A program made the translations under genes and the position numbers. Below, piece by piece: positions 1 through 6,642 of a stretch of DNA of 7,205 bases. Positions within the stretch are counted from its first letter, which is position 1. Each line of letters starts with the position of its first letter. A model generated the notes under the pieces. The model worked only from the letters and a program-made list of their open reading frames with translations. It made no database searches and was not told where the DNA came from. Origin of the DNA: Candidatus Poseidoniaceae archaeon (GTDB lineage Archaea > Thermoplasmatota > Poseidoniia > Poseidoniales > Poseidoniaceae); NCBI GenBank assembly GCA_013330015.1, contig DUJC01000087.1, positions 638-7,842 on the forward strand. The letters are read 5' to 3'.

Positions 1-3000
1 TGCTCCGCGAATAAGGCAATGAAACGTTGATATCCTCGTCAGTGGCAATGAGTGTTCCGTCGCAGGTAACTTGCCAATTATCTGGGTGGGAAATGGCATA
101 AGAGAGGTCCTCTGTTTGAGTCGAATAACTCGTCATGTTCAGCCAAAATTCACCGACTGTCAAATCCGTTCGATTGTCATGTTCTGACATCTCTATTGCA
201 ATCTTTCTTTGCTGATCAACCAAAATTAATGTTTGATGCTCATTCCGTACGATTTCACCTTCGGCATTCATGCCACCTTCGACGAATACGGTTACGACAA
301 TTCGCGTGTTGAGTGGAACATTTTCACCTACAACAACATCTACAAAAATTGTCTTAGTGGAGCCTGCGCTCATCGGGAACGTCAAAACGCTGCCCGATTC
401 GGATGTAGGTCCACCAACGCCTGCGGTTAAGAAGGCGACAACATTGTTCGTCGGCGGGGAAGTAGAAAGTTCGAAACCAACATCCATACTGGATTCCAGA
501 GCGTTTCCGATGTTTGTAACAGTGCCACTGAGCGAGACAGTTGAACCGACCATAGCATGATAATCGAGTGATGATCCATTGTATTCTGGATACTTGACAC
601 TTCCAGTAATCATGTCGATTGAAACATGATTATCTGAGAACTCAACATCTTGCCCGTCGGGGTGAAGTTCGACTGTGATGGTGTGGAATTCCCCTGCTGC
701 TTCCGTCATCGGAACGTCCAACAAGACGTCGACTTCGATGGAATTCTCTCCTGAATATACAACACCTAAGTCGATGCTGTTTGTTTCCTGAATCACTCCA
801 TCCACTCGAATTGAATAGGTCCAAGATTCAGGTGCATCCACAAGATGTATCGTTCCACTTGTCGGACCATTTCCGTTATTGATTGCCTCAACACCGATGA
901 CCGTCGTAGCACCTGGTTTGAGGACAGATTCCGCATCCACCAAGCGCAGTTCTACGTCATACAACGTTTCAATCACAATGTTGCTGTACTCAGGACCATT
1001 GTATTGCATGCCACTTCTTGTTGAAGTGAGAATTGGTTTGAATGTAGGAGCCATGTCGTTTGCCTGAGCGTTCTCAGGAGCAGTCACTGCAATGTAGAAC
1101 GATGCGGTTGACCCAGGATTGATCACGATTGATGGACGTTGTTCTGCTTCAATCTTCCATCCAATTGCTTCAATAAAGTCAACAGATAAATCAAAACTGT
1201 CTTGTCGTGTTGCCTGATTTGTAATGGTGTACTGAATATCAACCCTCTCTCCGGAGGACAACATCGTTGTATCCGTTGCATCGATTTCGAGTCCAATCAA
1301 AGCATTGGATATCATCGACGCTTGAATGACAATTGATTCTGTAAGCGTACGTGATGTGTCATTTTGTGCTGTCATCGTCAACCAAAAGTCACCTGTTTTT
1401 TCAGGTGTCTCTCCAGAAGGTACCGTCATAACGAGTTTGACCGATTGAATCTGATTTGGTATGAGTCGAATGGATGTGGATTGGTCAAATGCAAGATTGA
1501 CACTCCATCCAGCATCCAACGATTTAGGTGCTGTTTGTAGTTCAAACACATCTGTTGCTTGGCCTATGTTTTCAACATCGACGAAGAATGCGCACGATGA
1601 ACCTGGTGCACATTTTGGTTTTGTTTCGGGAATGTGAATGAATGGAACACGATCTGCTGAAACCTGATACTGCATTGATTCTTGCACAGAGAAAATCGGA
1701 TTCTGCAAACTAATCGCTGCAAATGTGAGCGGAACGAAACCGACTGTTGCATTTGGACTTGGTTGTAACTTGACGTCGATTTGACGCGATTCGCCAGGAA
1801 GGAGTCGAACACCCGTGTTTGGATTGACACCCGCACCACTGGGGTACGAAAATGCAACGTTCCAACCATTTGGCAGATTTGGAACAGATGGCACCAACGA
1901 ATCACTGATGTTTCCTGTGTTGGTGAGTTCCAAACGAATTTTTCCCCAGGCGCCTGGTATTGAACCGTCTGTGAAGATACCTGTGACGTCAGCGTTGTAT
2001 TCTTCAGTCCTCGCAGCTTGGTCATAAACAAGAACAAAATCATCAAACCAGTATCCGACATCTGTTCCAGTTGAATCACTTGAAAACGTAAATTTGAATC
2101 GAGAGTTTGAATGAAAGTGTGAATTCACATCAGCAGGAATTAATGGTGTGGTGTGACCCATGTGATTGTTCGAAATCGTTTTCCAGTTGGCGAGTGTTGC
2201 TCCGACGGTGCCTGCGATGTTTGCCAATTCATCCCATGCACCTTGGTTGTCTAGGGCATAGATTTTCATGTTGTCATTGACTTGTGCGCTGCCCGTGTAA
2301 AAGAACGTCAATCCGTTTGTTCTTGTAGGATTCGCTACAATATCACTCATGTCCATGATGGGCGTCATAAGATCCGTCTGCAGATTGTTGGCATAATTAC
2401 TAGACTGTCCTTGTCCAACGTGGCATGCCCGACCCATGCTCAGGGCGGTATCTGTGTTCGTACCCCAATACGAGCCAGCATTCCATCCAACGAGAGATGT
2501 ACAGGTAAAGTACATCGTTGCGACCGTATAGTGGCGGTTGAATGCATCGTTCGATGGATTGTCATCTACACCTTGAAACGATGGCGTTATCACAAGCGAA
2601 TGATTCCCGGAATAATTGACAAAGACGTTGTAAAATGTTGCTGTACCTTGGCCGTTTGATGCAAGACTGTTCATCGTCACTGTCCTGTTTGCAAGTTCAA
2701 ATCGTTCGTACTCGTTGTGTAGAATCAACATATTGACTGTGATGATGCCGGAAGCAGTGGTTCCATCATTTCGAACCGTCACCTCGATATCCATTGGTGT
2801 AGCATTTACAGAATCAACGACGTAGAGATTCTTGGGCCGATCAAAGCCTAAAATCGGGTGATTTGAAGAGAACATTTTGTATTGTGATTCATCGCCTGGA
2901 TTCGAATAAGAGATTGAGACATCGGTCGACGAGAGATCGACACCACTGTTTTTCGGGCTACTAGGTTGTTGATGATAATCCAACAATTCGCTGTTTGAAA

Positions 3001-3055
3001 CGGGCTGAAGAACCATCAGGAGAATCAGTAGCCCGACCACACCAAACCTTGGCAT
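1..3055 (-). CDS. Giant secreted multi-domain Ig-like repeat surface protein, C-terminus beyond window
   Basis: The frame is open without a stop from the ATG at 3055 to base 1, at least 1018 residues; I checked the frame at both ends. Residues 1-22 form a signal peptide: MPRF, then the hydrophobic run VVGLLILLMVL. Residues about 60-180 resemble a CARDB-type beta sandwich (VTVRNDGT, NVFVNYSGNHSLVI, DDNPSND). Residues about 183-345 look like a concanavalin-A-like jelly roll of the MAM/immune-inhibitor-A kind, with WNAGSYW, LMTPIMDMS, LTFFYTG and the closing VGYWFDDFVLVYD. From about 350 onward come Ig-like NEW3/COG1470-style repeats of 115-125 residues. Each has VxNxG near its start, a mid-repeat Trp (W398, W517, W633, W745, W994) and often a later PG/PN followed by a V/A-P strand. 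I see five Cys (185, 211, 482, 488, 998) and many Asn sequons. It is exported and may be an S-layer, adhesin or polymer-binding protein; the exact function is unknown. A TTG at 3064 is an alternative start. Confidence 0.85.
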   Translation of the reverse strand, partial: MPRFGVVGLLILLMVLQPVSNSELLDYHQQPSSPKNSGVDLSSTDVSISYSNPGDESQYKMFSSNHPILGFDRPKNLYVVDSVNATPMDIEVTVRNDGTTASGIITVNMLILHNEYERFELANRTVTMNSLASNGQGTATFYNVFVNYSGNHSLVITPSFQGVDDNPSNDAFNRHYTVATMYFTCTSLVGWNAGSYWGTNTDTALSMGRACHVGQGQSSNYANNLQTDLMTPIMDMSDIVANPTRTNGLTFFYTGSAQVNDNMKIYALDNQGAWDELANIAGTVGATLANWKTISNNHMGHTTPLIPADVNSHFHSNSRFKFTFSSDSTGTDVGYWFDDFVLVYDQAARTEEYNADVTGIFTDGSIPGAWGKIRLELTNTGNISDSLVPSVPNLPNGWNVAFSYPSGAGVNPNTGVRLLPGESRQIDVKLQPSPNATVGFVPLTFAAISLQNPIFSVQESMQYQVSADRVPFIHIPETKPKCAPGSSCAFFVDVENIGQATDVFELQTAPKSLDAGWSVNLAFDQSTSIRLIPNQIQSVKLVMTVPSGETPEKTGDFWLTMTAQNDTSRTLTESIVIQASMISNALIGLEIDATDTTMLSSGERVDIQYTITNQATRQDSFDLSVDFIEAIGWKIEAEQRPSIVINPGSTASFYIAVTAPENAQANDMAPTFKPILTSTRSGMQYNGPEYSNIVIETLYDVELRLVDAESVLKPGATTVIGVEAINNGNGPTSGTIHLVDAPESWTYSIRVDGVIQETNSIDLGVVYSGENSIEVDVLLDVPMTEAAGEFHTITVELHPDGQDVEFSDNHVSIDMITGSVKYPEYNGSSLDYHAMVGSTVSLSGTVTNIGNALESSMDVGFELSTSPPTNNVVAFLTAGVGGPTSESGSVLTFPMSAGSTKTIFVDVVVGENVPLNTRIVVTVFVEGGMNAEGEIVRNEHQTLILVDQQRKIAIEMSEHDNRTDLTVGEFWLNMTSYSTQTEDLSYAISHPDNWQVTCDGTLIATDEDINVSLPYSRS

Positions 3056-3068
3056 GGTCGTCAATTAT

Positions 3069-3073
3069 CTCCT
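3069..3073 (-). promoter_or_regulatory. Shine-Dalgarno AGGAG before the giant surface gene
   Basis: AGGAG on the minus strand lies between the stop of the two-TM gene (3085) and the surface gene. It is 13 bases from the ATG at 3055 and 4 bases from an in-frame TTG at 3064, so neither start has ideal spacing. Both starts leave the signal peptide intact. The short gap supports cotranscription of the two genes. Confidence 0.5.
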
Positions 3074-3084
3074 ATGTATTTGAT

Positions 3085-3906
3085 TTATTCGCTCGAAGAT
3101 TCTTCGTCGATGAGTCTCAACTTTTCCTCGTTTTTCCGTTCCTTTGCACGAGCAGCAAAGTAGACGGTGAAGGATGGAATCAAAACCATTGAGAAGCACC
3201 CAACCACCGCTGCAAGAGCCCAAAGGAACTCAGTAGCCGCATCGATCTCAAAGATTTCTACACTCGCAAAGGCCTCGTTGACTGTGTAGACGTTGACCTG
3301 AGGCTGAACCGATTTGTCCCCTGGCTCCGTAATTTGGATGACGATTTGTGATGGTGAGTGTGTGTAGTTGACCTCACTGCGCGCCAACGATTCTGCTTCG
3401 CCCAGTGAATCAGCAAACACTGTACCATTCGATCGTCGAGCAGGGTCAGTGGAGGTTAATGATTGAATGTTCACTTCACTTGATTCAGCTTCAACCTCGA
3501 TCGATTCGCCGTATACGCAATGCTCGGAACATCGGAAATCAACGGTTTTACCATCGACCACAACCTCAGCATCATCGACACCTAGGAATGGATGCGAATA
3601 CAACTTACCTTCGTTTGTCATTTTGACGATTGCACCACTTGCCAGATCAGTGACCGTCATATTGACCCATGTGAGATTCGCTCCATCGGCAGAGACCGTG
3701 CCAATCCAAGTTGTTTCGTTGTTCTGTACAATCTTCGTCAATTCGATATCCTCGAACGATGATTCCGTTGCTTCTGTTTCGTAGATGTAATAACTGGGCG
3801 AAATTGTGGCTCCGTACACTGCATATGACAACAAGATGATGAGTGTTAATGATAACCCAATGAGCGTTCTTAAGAGGTTCGGGTTTTGGGCCAACGCCTT
3901 CTTCAT
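3085..3906 (-). CDS. Two-TM membrane protein with a large extracellular domain, unknown family
   Basis: I do not recognise the family. Starting from ATG 3906 (MKKALAQNP) it has 273 residues; an in-frame TTG at 3918 would add MDWL. A hydrophobic helix at about residues 14-32 follows a KK-containing start. A soluble region of roughly 190 residues comes next, with five N-x-T sequons (NET, NLT, NMT, NGT, NYT) and a close Cys pair, CSEHC, that could form a disulfide. A second helix at about 227-251 (FLWALAAVVGCFSMVLIPSFTV) is followed by a charged tail, AARAKERKNEEK to DEESSSE. Both ends should be cytoplasmic with the middle outside. It lies 29 bases upstream of the giant surface gene on the same strand, so it may anchor, assemble or export that protein; this is inference from position. 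The start has no clear Shine-Dalgarno. Confidence 0.8.
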   Translation of the reverse strand: MKKALAQNPNLLRTLIGLSLTLIILLSYAVYGATISPSYYIYETEATESSFEDIELTKIVQNNETTWIGTVSADGANLTWVNMTVTDLASGAIVKMTNEGKLYSHPFLGVDDAEVVVDGKTVDFRCSEHCVYGESIEVEAESSEVNIQSLTSTDPARRSNGTVFADSLGEAESLARSEVNYTHSPSQIVIQITEPGDKSVQPQVNVYTVNEAFASVEIFEIDAATEFLWALAAVVGCFSMVLIPSFTVYFAARAKERKNEEKLRLIDEESSSE

Positions 3907-3918
3907 TAACCAATCCAA

Positions 3919-4041
3919 AACTCAGCCATTCATGAACACTTGCACGTGGCCAAAAACACAATGATGCTCTTCATTCATGTGGGATAATCGCCCGCTTTAT
4001 TCAAATAGGGGAGATAAGTCGCATGGTTGCTTGGTGTAGTT
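3919..4041. promoter_or_regulatory. Divergent intergenic region with promoters for both operons
   Basis: This gap separates the minus-strand surface operon from the plus-strand ribosomal operon, so it should hold both promoters. The best TATA-like element is TTTATTCAAATA at 3996-4007. It lies about 25 bases before position 4025, which would give the S19e mRNA a leader of roughly 17 bases. Read on the other strand it is TATTTGAATAAA, also TATA-like, but it is about 90 bases from the surface-operon start. GGGGAG at 4008-4013 is too far from the ATG to serve as its ribosome site. The promoter assignments are inference. Confidence 0.4.
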
Positions 4042-4536
4042 ATGACGACGTTTTACGATGTTCCTGCCAATTTCCTAATCCCTGCTCTTGCTGAGCAATT
4101 GAAGAGCAATGCTGCGATTTCGATGCCAGATTGGGCTGATGTTGTCAAGACTGGTTCCTCCCGTGAGCGCCCTCCGACTCAAACGGACTGGTGGCAGACT
4201 CGTGCTGCTGCACTGTTGCGCAAGATTGCACGACAAGGTCCCATTGGGGTTACAGCGCTCTCACAAGAGTACGGTGGCCGCAAAAACAACGGTTCCAAAC
4301 CAAACACGCCAGGCGTAGGATCTCGCAAAGTCATTCGTGCCATTGTTCAGCAACTCGAAGACGCAGGGCTCGTCTCCACTCAACCAGGTCGCTTGGTTGA
4401 ACCAGAAGGTCGTGAAGCAACACAGCTGTTCAACGGACGTATCATCACAGCCGCTGGACACAAACTCCTCAATGAAGTCGCACACAGTGTACGACCTCAA
4501 GTTGAAGAAGCCTACCCAGGCCTCGATAAGTATTGA
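4042..4536 (+). CDS. rps19e: 30S ribosomal protein S19e
   Basis: This protein of the archaeal/eukaryotic small ribosomal subunit has no bacterial counterpart. Its 164 residues are slightly over the usual archaeal length of about 150. Family signatures run in order: the N-terminal TTFYDVPANFLIPALAEQL, PDWADVVKTG, the TDWWQTRAAALLRKIARQGPIGV core, SQEYGGRKNNGSKP, GSRKVIRAIVQQLEDAGLV and the C-terminal GRIITAAGHKLLNEVA. Together they form the winged-helix-like fold of the family. The ATG at 4042 is chosen because MTTFYDVP matches the family start and GGTG lies 5 bases upstream. An in-frame TTG at 4027 would add only MLGVV, and an ATG at 4023 is in another frame. It is the first gene of the plus-strand operon, overlapping or abutting the PDCD5-like gene. 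Confidence 0.96.
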   Translation: MTTFYDVPANFLIPALAEQLKSNAAISMPDWADVVKTGSSRERPPTQTDWWQTRAAALLRKIARQGPIGVTALSQEYGGRKNNGSKPNTPGVGSRKVIRAIVQQLEDAGLVSTQPGRLVEPEGREATQLFNGRIITAAGHKLLNEVAHSVRPQVEEAYPGLDKY

Positions 4537-4550
4537 TTGGATGTGAGGAA

Positions 4551-4916
4551 TTGACAGCAGCTGCCGATGATTCGATGGAACTCGAAGCGTTCCGTCAACG
4601 TCGACAGATGGAACTCCAACAACAACTCGAACAACAAGCCAAGCAGCAAGCAGCTGCAGAGGCTGAATCGCATGTACAAGCCCAAGAACAGCAAGCACTC
4701 GATCAAGCAATGAAGTCGATTCTCACGTCGGAAGCACGTAGCCGACTCACCAACATTTCATTGGTTGATGCTAACAAAGCCGATCTCATGAAGCGGCAAC
4801 TTGTTTCACTTCATGAGCAACAAAAAATCACCATTCCAGTCAACGATGAACAGTTGAAGAGAATCTTAGCAAGCCTATCCAAGAGCCGCAGAGATGCGTC
4901 GATCCGTCGAATGTAA
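4551..4916 (+). CDS. PDCD5-family DNA-binding protein (TFAR19-like)
   Basis: This is a PDCD5-related archaeal protein, commonly annotated as DNA-binding and conserved directly after S19e. The C-terminal core is clear: SILTSEARSRLTNISLV, then KADLMKRQLVSLHEQQKI, then NDEQLKRILASLSKSRRDASIRRM, a compact three-helix bundle with a basic tail. The N-terminal part (MELEAFRQRRQMELQQQ and on) is a Gln/Ala-rich amphipathic helix, plausibly coiled coil, and longer in low-complexity sequence than I expect. The start is uncertain. TTG 4533 overlaps the S19e stop and gives 127 residues. TTG 4551 follows GAGG closely and gives 121. ATG 4575 gives 113 and begins exactly where family similarity begins. The biochemical role in archaea is not settled. 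Confidence 0.9.
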   Translation: MTAAADDSMELEAFRQRRQMELQQQLEQQAKQQAAAEAESHVQAQEQQALDQAMKSILTSEARSRLTNISLVDANKADLMKRQLVSLHEQQKITIPVNDEQLKRILASLSKSRRDASIRRM

Positions 4917-4924
4917 GAGGGGTG
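4917..4924 (+). promoter_or_regulatory. Shine-Dalgarno GAGGGGTG for rpl39e
   Basis: GAGGGGTG starts immediately after the PDCD5-like stop codon and sits 7 bases before the ATG at 4932. This supports the reading of the short L39e gene. Confidence 0.7.
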
Positions 4925-4931
4925 CTCGAAT

Positions 4932-5087
4932 ATGTCAAAAAATAAACCAGCAGCAAAGAAAATTCGCCTGATGAAGGCAGGAAAGCAGAACCGCCGTGTC
5001 CCAGTATGGGTCATGCTAAAAACGAACAGAAACACTGTGTCGCATCCAAAGCGTCACCACTGGCGACGTAGCAAGTTGCAACGATAA
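4932..5087 (+). CDS. rpl39e: 50S ribosomal protein L39e
   Basis: This very short, highly basic protein lines the exit tunnel of the archaeal and eukaryotic large subunit. The frame gives 51 residues, the normal family size. The family pattern is plain: [20 protein letters not shown], then [15 protein letters not shown], then the C-terminal [14 protein letters not shown]. The ATG at 4932 is placed by a strong Shine-Dalgarno 7 bases upstream. It lies 15 bases after the PDCD5-like stop and 11 bases before rpl31e, the usual archaeal neighbour. It is easy to miss in automated gene calling because of its length. Confidence 0.96.
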   Translation: MSKNKPAAKKIRLMKAGKQNRRVPVWVMLKTNRNTVSHPKRHHWRRSKLQR

Positions 5088-5093
5088 GGTGAT
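5088..5093 (+). promoter_or_regulatory. Shine-Dalgarno GGTGAT deciding the rpl31e start
   Basis: GGTGAT directly follows the L39e stop and is 5 bases before the ATG at 5099. It overlaps the in-frame TTG at 5093, which therefore cannot be the start it serves. Confidence 0.7.
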
Positions 5094-5098
5094 TGATT

Positions 5099-5377
5099 AT
5101 GGCAAGAGCAGCAACATCTGAATTGGTCGTACCGCTACGAAAGGCATGGAACATCACTCGTTTCAAGCGTGCACCTCGTGCAATCCAAATTATTCGCGAC
5201 GAAGTCATTCGACATCTCAAAGTTCTTCCAGAAGAGGAGATTTACATCGATCCTTCCGTCAACGAGAAAATCTGGGAACGTGGAATTGAGAATCCTCCAC
5301 GAAAAATTCGCCTGACCGTGATTCGTCACGACGAACCAGATATTCCAATCGAAGTCAAATTGTACGAGGAGGCCTGA
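5099..5377 (+). CDS. rpl31e: 50S ribosomal protein L31e
   Basis: This large-subunit protein of archaea and eukaryotes sits near the tunnel exit. It has 92 residues, the usual length. Family features seen are [32 protein letters not shown] in the first half (split by the typical KRA-x-RAI-x-IIR pattern), then [18 protein letters not shown], then [12 protein letters not shown] and the acidic end VKLYEEA. The Asn-x-x-IWERGI segment is especially diagnostic. The start is ATG 5099 because the GGTGAT site precedes it by 5 bases. The gene ends 2 bases before rps17e, whose ribosome-binding site lies inside this gene's last codons, suggesting coupled translation. Confidence 0.96.
   Translation: MARAATSELVVPLRKAWNITRFKRAPRAIQIIRDEVIRHLKVLPEEEIYIDPSVNEKIWERGIENPPRKIRLTVIRHDEPDIPIEVKLYEEA
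5366..5372 (+). promoter_or_regulatory. Shine-Dalgarno GAGGAGG for rps17e inside rpl31e
   Basis: GAGGAGG overlaps the codons for the last Glu-Glu-Ala of L31e and lies 7 bases before the rps17e ATG at 5380. The placement means the end of one gene encodes the start signal of the next. Confidence 0.75.
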
Positions 5378-5379
5378 TT

Positions 5380-5571
5380 ATGGGAAACATTCGTCCTAGT
5401 TTTATCAAAATTCGAGCGATTCGTTTGGTTGAAGAACACGGTGAGAAGTTCACTGATGACTTTGATCACAACAAGAAAATGGTCGAAGAACTCACCGATG
5501 TGAGTACCAAGAAGCTGCGAAACTGGATTGCTGGTTACGTAACTCGATACCGGCAACGTCGAACCGATTGA
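5380..5571 (+). CDS. rps17e: 30S ribosomal protein S17e
   Basis: This archaeal/eukaryotic small-subunit protein is unrelated to bacterial uS17. Its 63 residues match the short archaeal form. The family pattern is nearly complete: [20 protein letters not shown], then the core [34 protein letters not shown], in which FTDDF, NKK-x-VEE and KLRN-x-IAGY are the diagnostic blocks. ATG 5380 has a strong Shine-Dalgarno. Its place directly after L31e is noteworthy, since archaeal clusters commonly have the translation factor aIF6 there. Confidence 0.95.
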   Translation: MGNIRPSFIKIRAIRLVEEHGEKFTDDFDHNKKMVEELTDVSTKKLRNWIAGYVTRYRQRRTD

Positions 5572-5584
5572 TGGGGTCTTGAGC

Positions 5585-5806
5585 GTGCCCATCTGGGTTG
5601 ACTGGAATAGAACTCCAGTTTCTGTCCACGGTACTGATCAGACATCGCTAGAGCAACTCATCCTACATTTACGAAACACGCATAACGTCCGTAGACGCTC
5701 TCTTGTTATGCAAGATAGAGAGAACGGAGGATTCCTGTTTTTCATTTATCAGGCATGCAATCCCCTTTGGATTGCAGAATATCTTCAGAATCCGGAGGAG
5801 GAGTGA
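5585..5806 (+). CDS. Small hypothetical protein in ribosomal operon (73 aa)
   Basis: I do not recognise this protein. The frame gives 73 residues from the GTG at 5585, starting MPIWVDWNRTPVS. GGGGT at 5573-5577 lies 7 bases upstream, while a TTG at 5579 would add two residues but has no room for the site. The sequence has an aromatic, hydrophobic start, then a likely helix (SLEQLILHLRNTH), a basic patch VRRRSL, and a beta-like stretch GGFLFFIY. It ends in CNPLWIAEYLQNPEEE. It has no signal peptide and no clear membrane helix, so a small cytoplasmic alpha/beta protein is plausible. It begins 13 bases after rps17e and its TGA overlaps the trmJ ATG by one base. Strong start signals and tight packing argue that it is real and linked to translation or tRNA modification, but the function is unknown. 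Confidence 0.75.
   Translation: MPIWVDWNRTPVSVHGTDQTSLEQLILHLRNTHNVRRRSLVMQDRENGGFLFFIYQACNPLWIAEYLQNPEEE
5794..5801 (+). promoter_or_regulatory. Shine-Dalgarno GGAGGAGG deciding the trmJ start
   Basis: GGAGGAGG lies within the last codons of the 73-residue gene and ends 4 bases before the ATG at 5806; its GGAGG core at 5794-5798 has 7-base spacing. It supports ATG 5806 over the in-frame ATG at 5755 upstream. Confidence 0.75.
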
Positions 5807-6642
5807 TGGGCGAACGTAGTGATGTGCCATTGCCTCATTCCGAATACACGATGCACGTCGTCCTTGTCGGGACCGAACATCCAGGCAATCTTGGCGCTGT
5901 TTGTCGCTCGTTGCTGAACCATGGATTTGACTCGTTACGACTCGTTCAGCCAAAGTGTCATCCTGATGATATCGAAGCTCGCAATCGTGCCAAACATGCT
6001 GGAAGGGTCCTTGATTCCTGTATAATCTACGATTCATTCGAACAAGCGGTCGCAGATTGTTCACTTGTCGTTGGAACGTCCGGGAAAAGAGAAATTGGTG
6101 AAAAAACCCAGAAGCGTCATTTCATGTATCCTTGGGAATTTGCAGAGAGAATAGAATCGACTCAACAGTCGGTTGCTTTGGTCTTTGGTGAGGAGGGTAA
6201 AGGACTGAGTACCGAGGATCTACTTCGTTGTGACTACCTCATTACGCTACCTACATGGGAAGGATATCCAATTACAAATCTCAGCCATGCTGTACATACA
6301 CTGACATACGAACTTCATCGTAATCGTGTCCTTGCATTACAGGGTAAAGATAAGGCATTGCCCGATATCGTTCCTATCGAACGATCAATTTCGCCAGAGC
6401 AACGTAAGGTTCTGCGTAAAGCGATTCATGATATTGCCAAATTCCTACCTGGCGGTGATGAACGCAGAATCTCCTTCACACATTCACTCACACGCGCACT
6501 GCAACGATCTGGGCTTGAAACGGATCAAACAAACCGATTGATTGGAGGTTTCGTCGATGCATCAACAGCTCTTGAGTATGCGACAAAGAGCAGTGAATGG
6601 AAATCCACTCGGCGCCGGCGAGTCATTCTAGAAGAAGAATAA
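5806..6642 (+). CDS. trmJ: tRNA (cytidine/uridine-2'-O-)-methyltransferase, SPOUT family (TrmJ-like)
   Basis: This SAM-dependent RNA ribose methyltransferase belongs to the SpoU/TrmJ branch of the SPOUT knot fold; archaeal TrmJ methylates the 2'-OH at tRNA position 32. Motif 1 is GTEHPGNLGAVCRSLLNHGF at residues 22-41, with N28 and R34 matching the conserved Asn and the catalytic Arg. Motif 2 is VFGEEGKGLS at 126-135. Motif 3 is LPTWEGYPITNLSHAVH at about 148-164, with T157-N158-L159 in the SAM-binding knot. After about residue 190 comes a helical C-terminal extension of about 90 residues (PIERSISPEQRKVLRK onward), as in TrmJ. The length, 278, is normal. The last plus-strand gene in the window, it overlaps the 73-residue gene by one base and converges on queD. 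Target specificity (Cm or Um, position 32 or other) cannot be read from sequence alone. Confidence 0.92.
   Translation: MGERSDVPLPHSEYTMHVVLVGTEHPGNLGAVCRSLLNHGFDSLRLVQPKCHPDDIEARNRAKHAGRVLDSCIIYDSFEQAVADCSLVVGTSGKREIGEKTQKRHFMYPWEFAERIESTQQSVALVFGEEGKGLSTEDLLRCDYLITLPTWEGYPITNLSHAVHTLTYELHRNRVLALQGKDKALPDIVPIERSISPEQRKVLRKAIHDIAKFLPGGDERRISFTHSLTRALQRSGLETDQTNRLIGGFVDASTALEYATKSSEWKSTRRRRVILEEE

Noticed and set aside
1564..2079. Open minus-strand frame of 171 codons
   Set aside because: It is in a different frame from the continuous surface-protein gene on the same strand and its translation is Ser/Gln-rich with no family pattern; it is a shadow.
2282..2659. Plus-strand open frame of 125 codons
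   Set aside because: It lies antisense to the jelly-roll region of the surface gene, with Cys/Arg-rich nonsense-like composition and no ribosome site.
4261..4710. Minus-strand open frame of 149 codons
   Set aside because: It is antisense to rps19e and the PDCD5-like gene, both of which have clear family matches.
5755..5805. Upstream in-frame ATG that would lengthen TrmJ by 17 residues
   Set aside because: The extension overlaps the 73-residue gene, and the strong GGAGGAGG site just before 5806 supports the shorter protein.
5669..6064. Minus-strand open frame of 131 codons across the 73-residue gene and trmJ
   Set aside because: trmJ is certain on the plus strand here, and this frame has no recognisable motif or start signal, so it does not displace the 73-residue gene.
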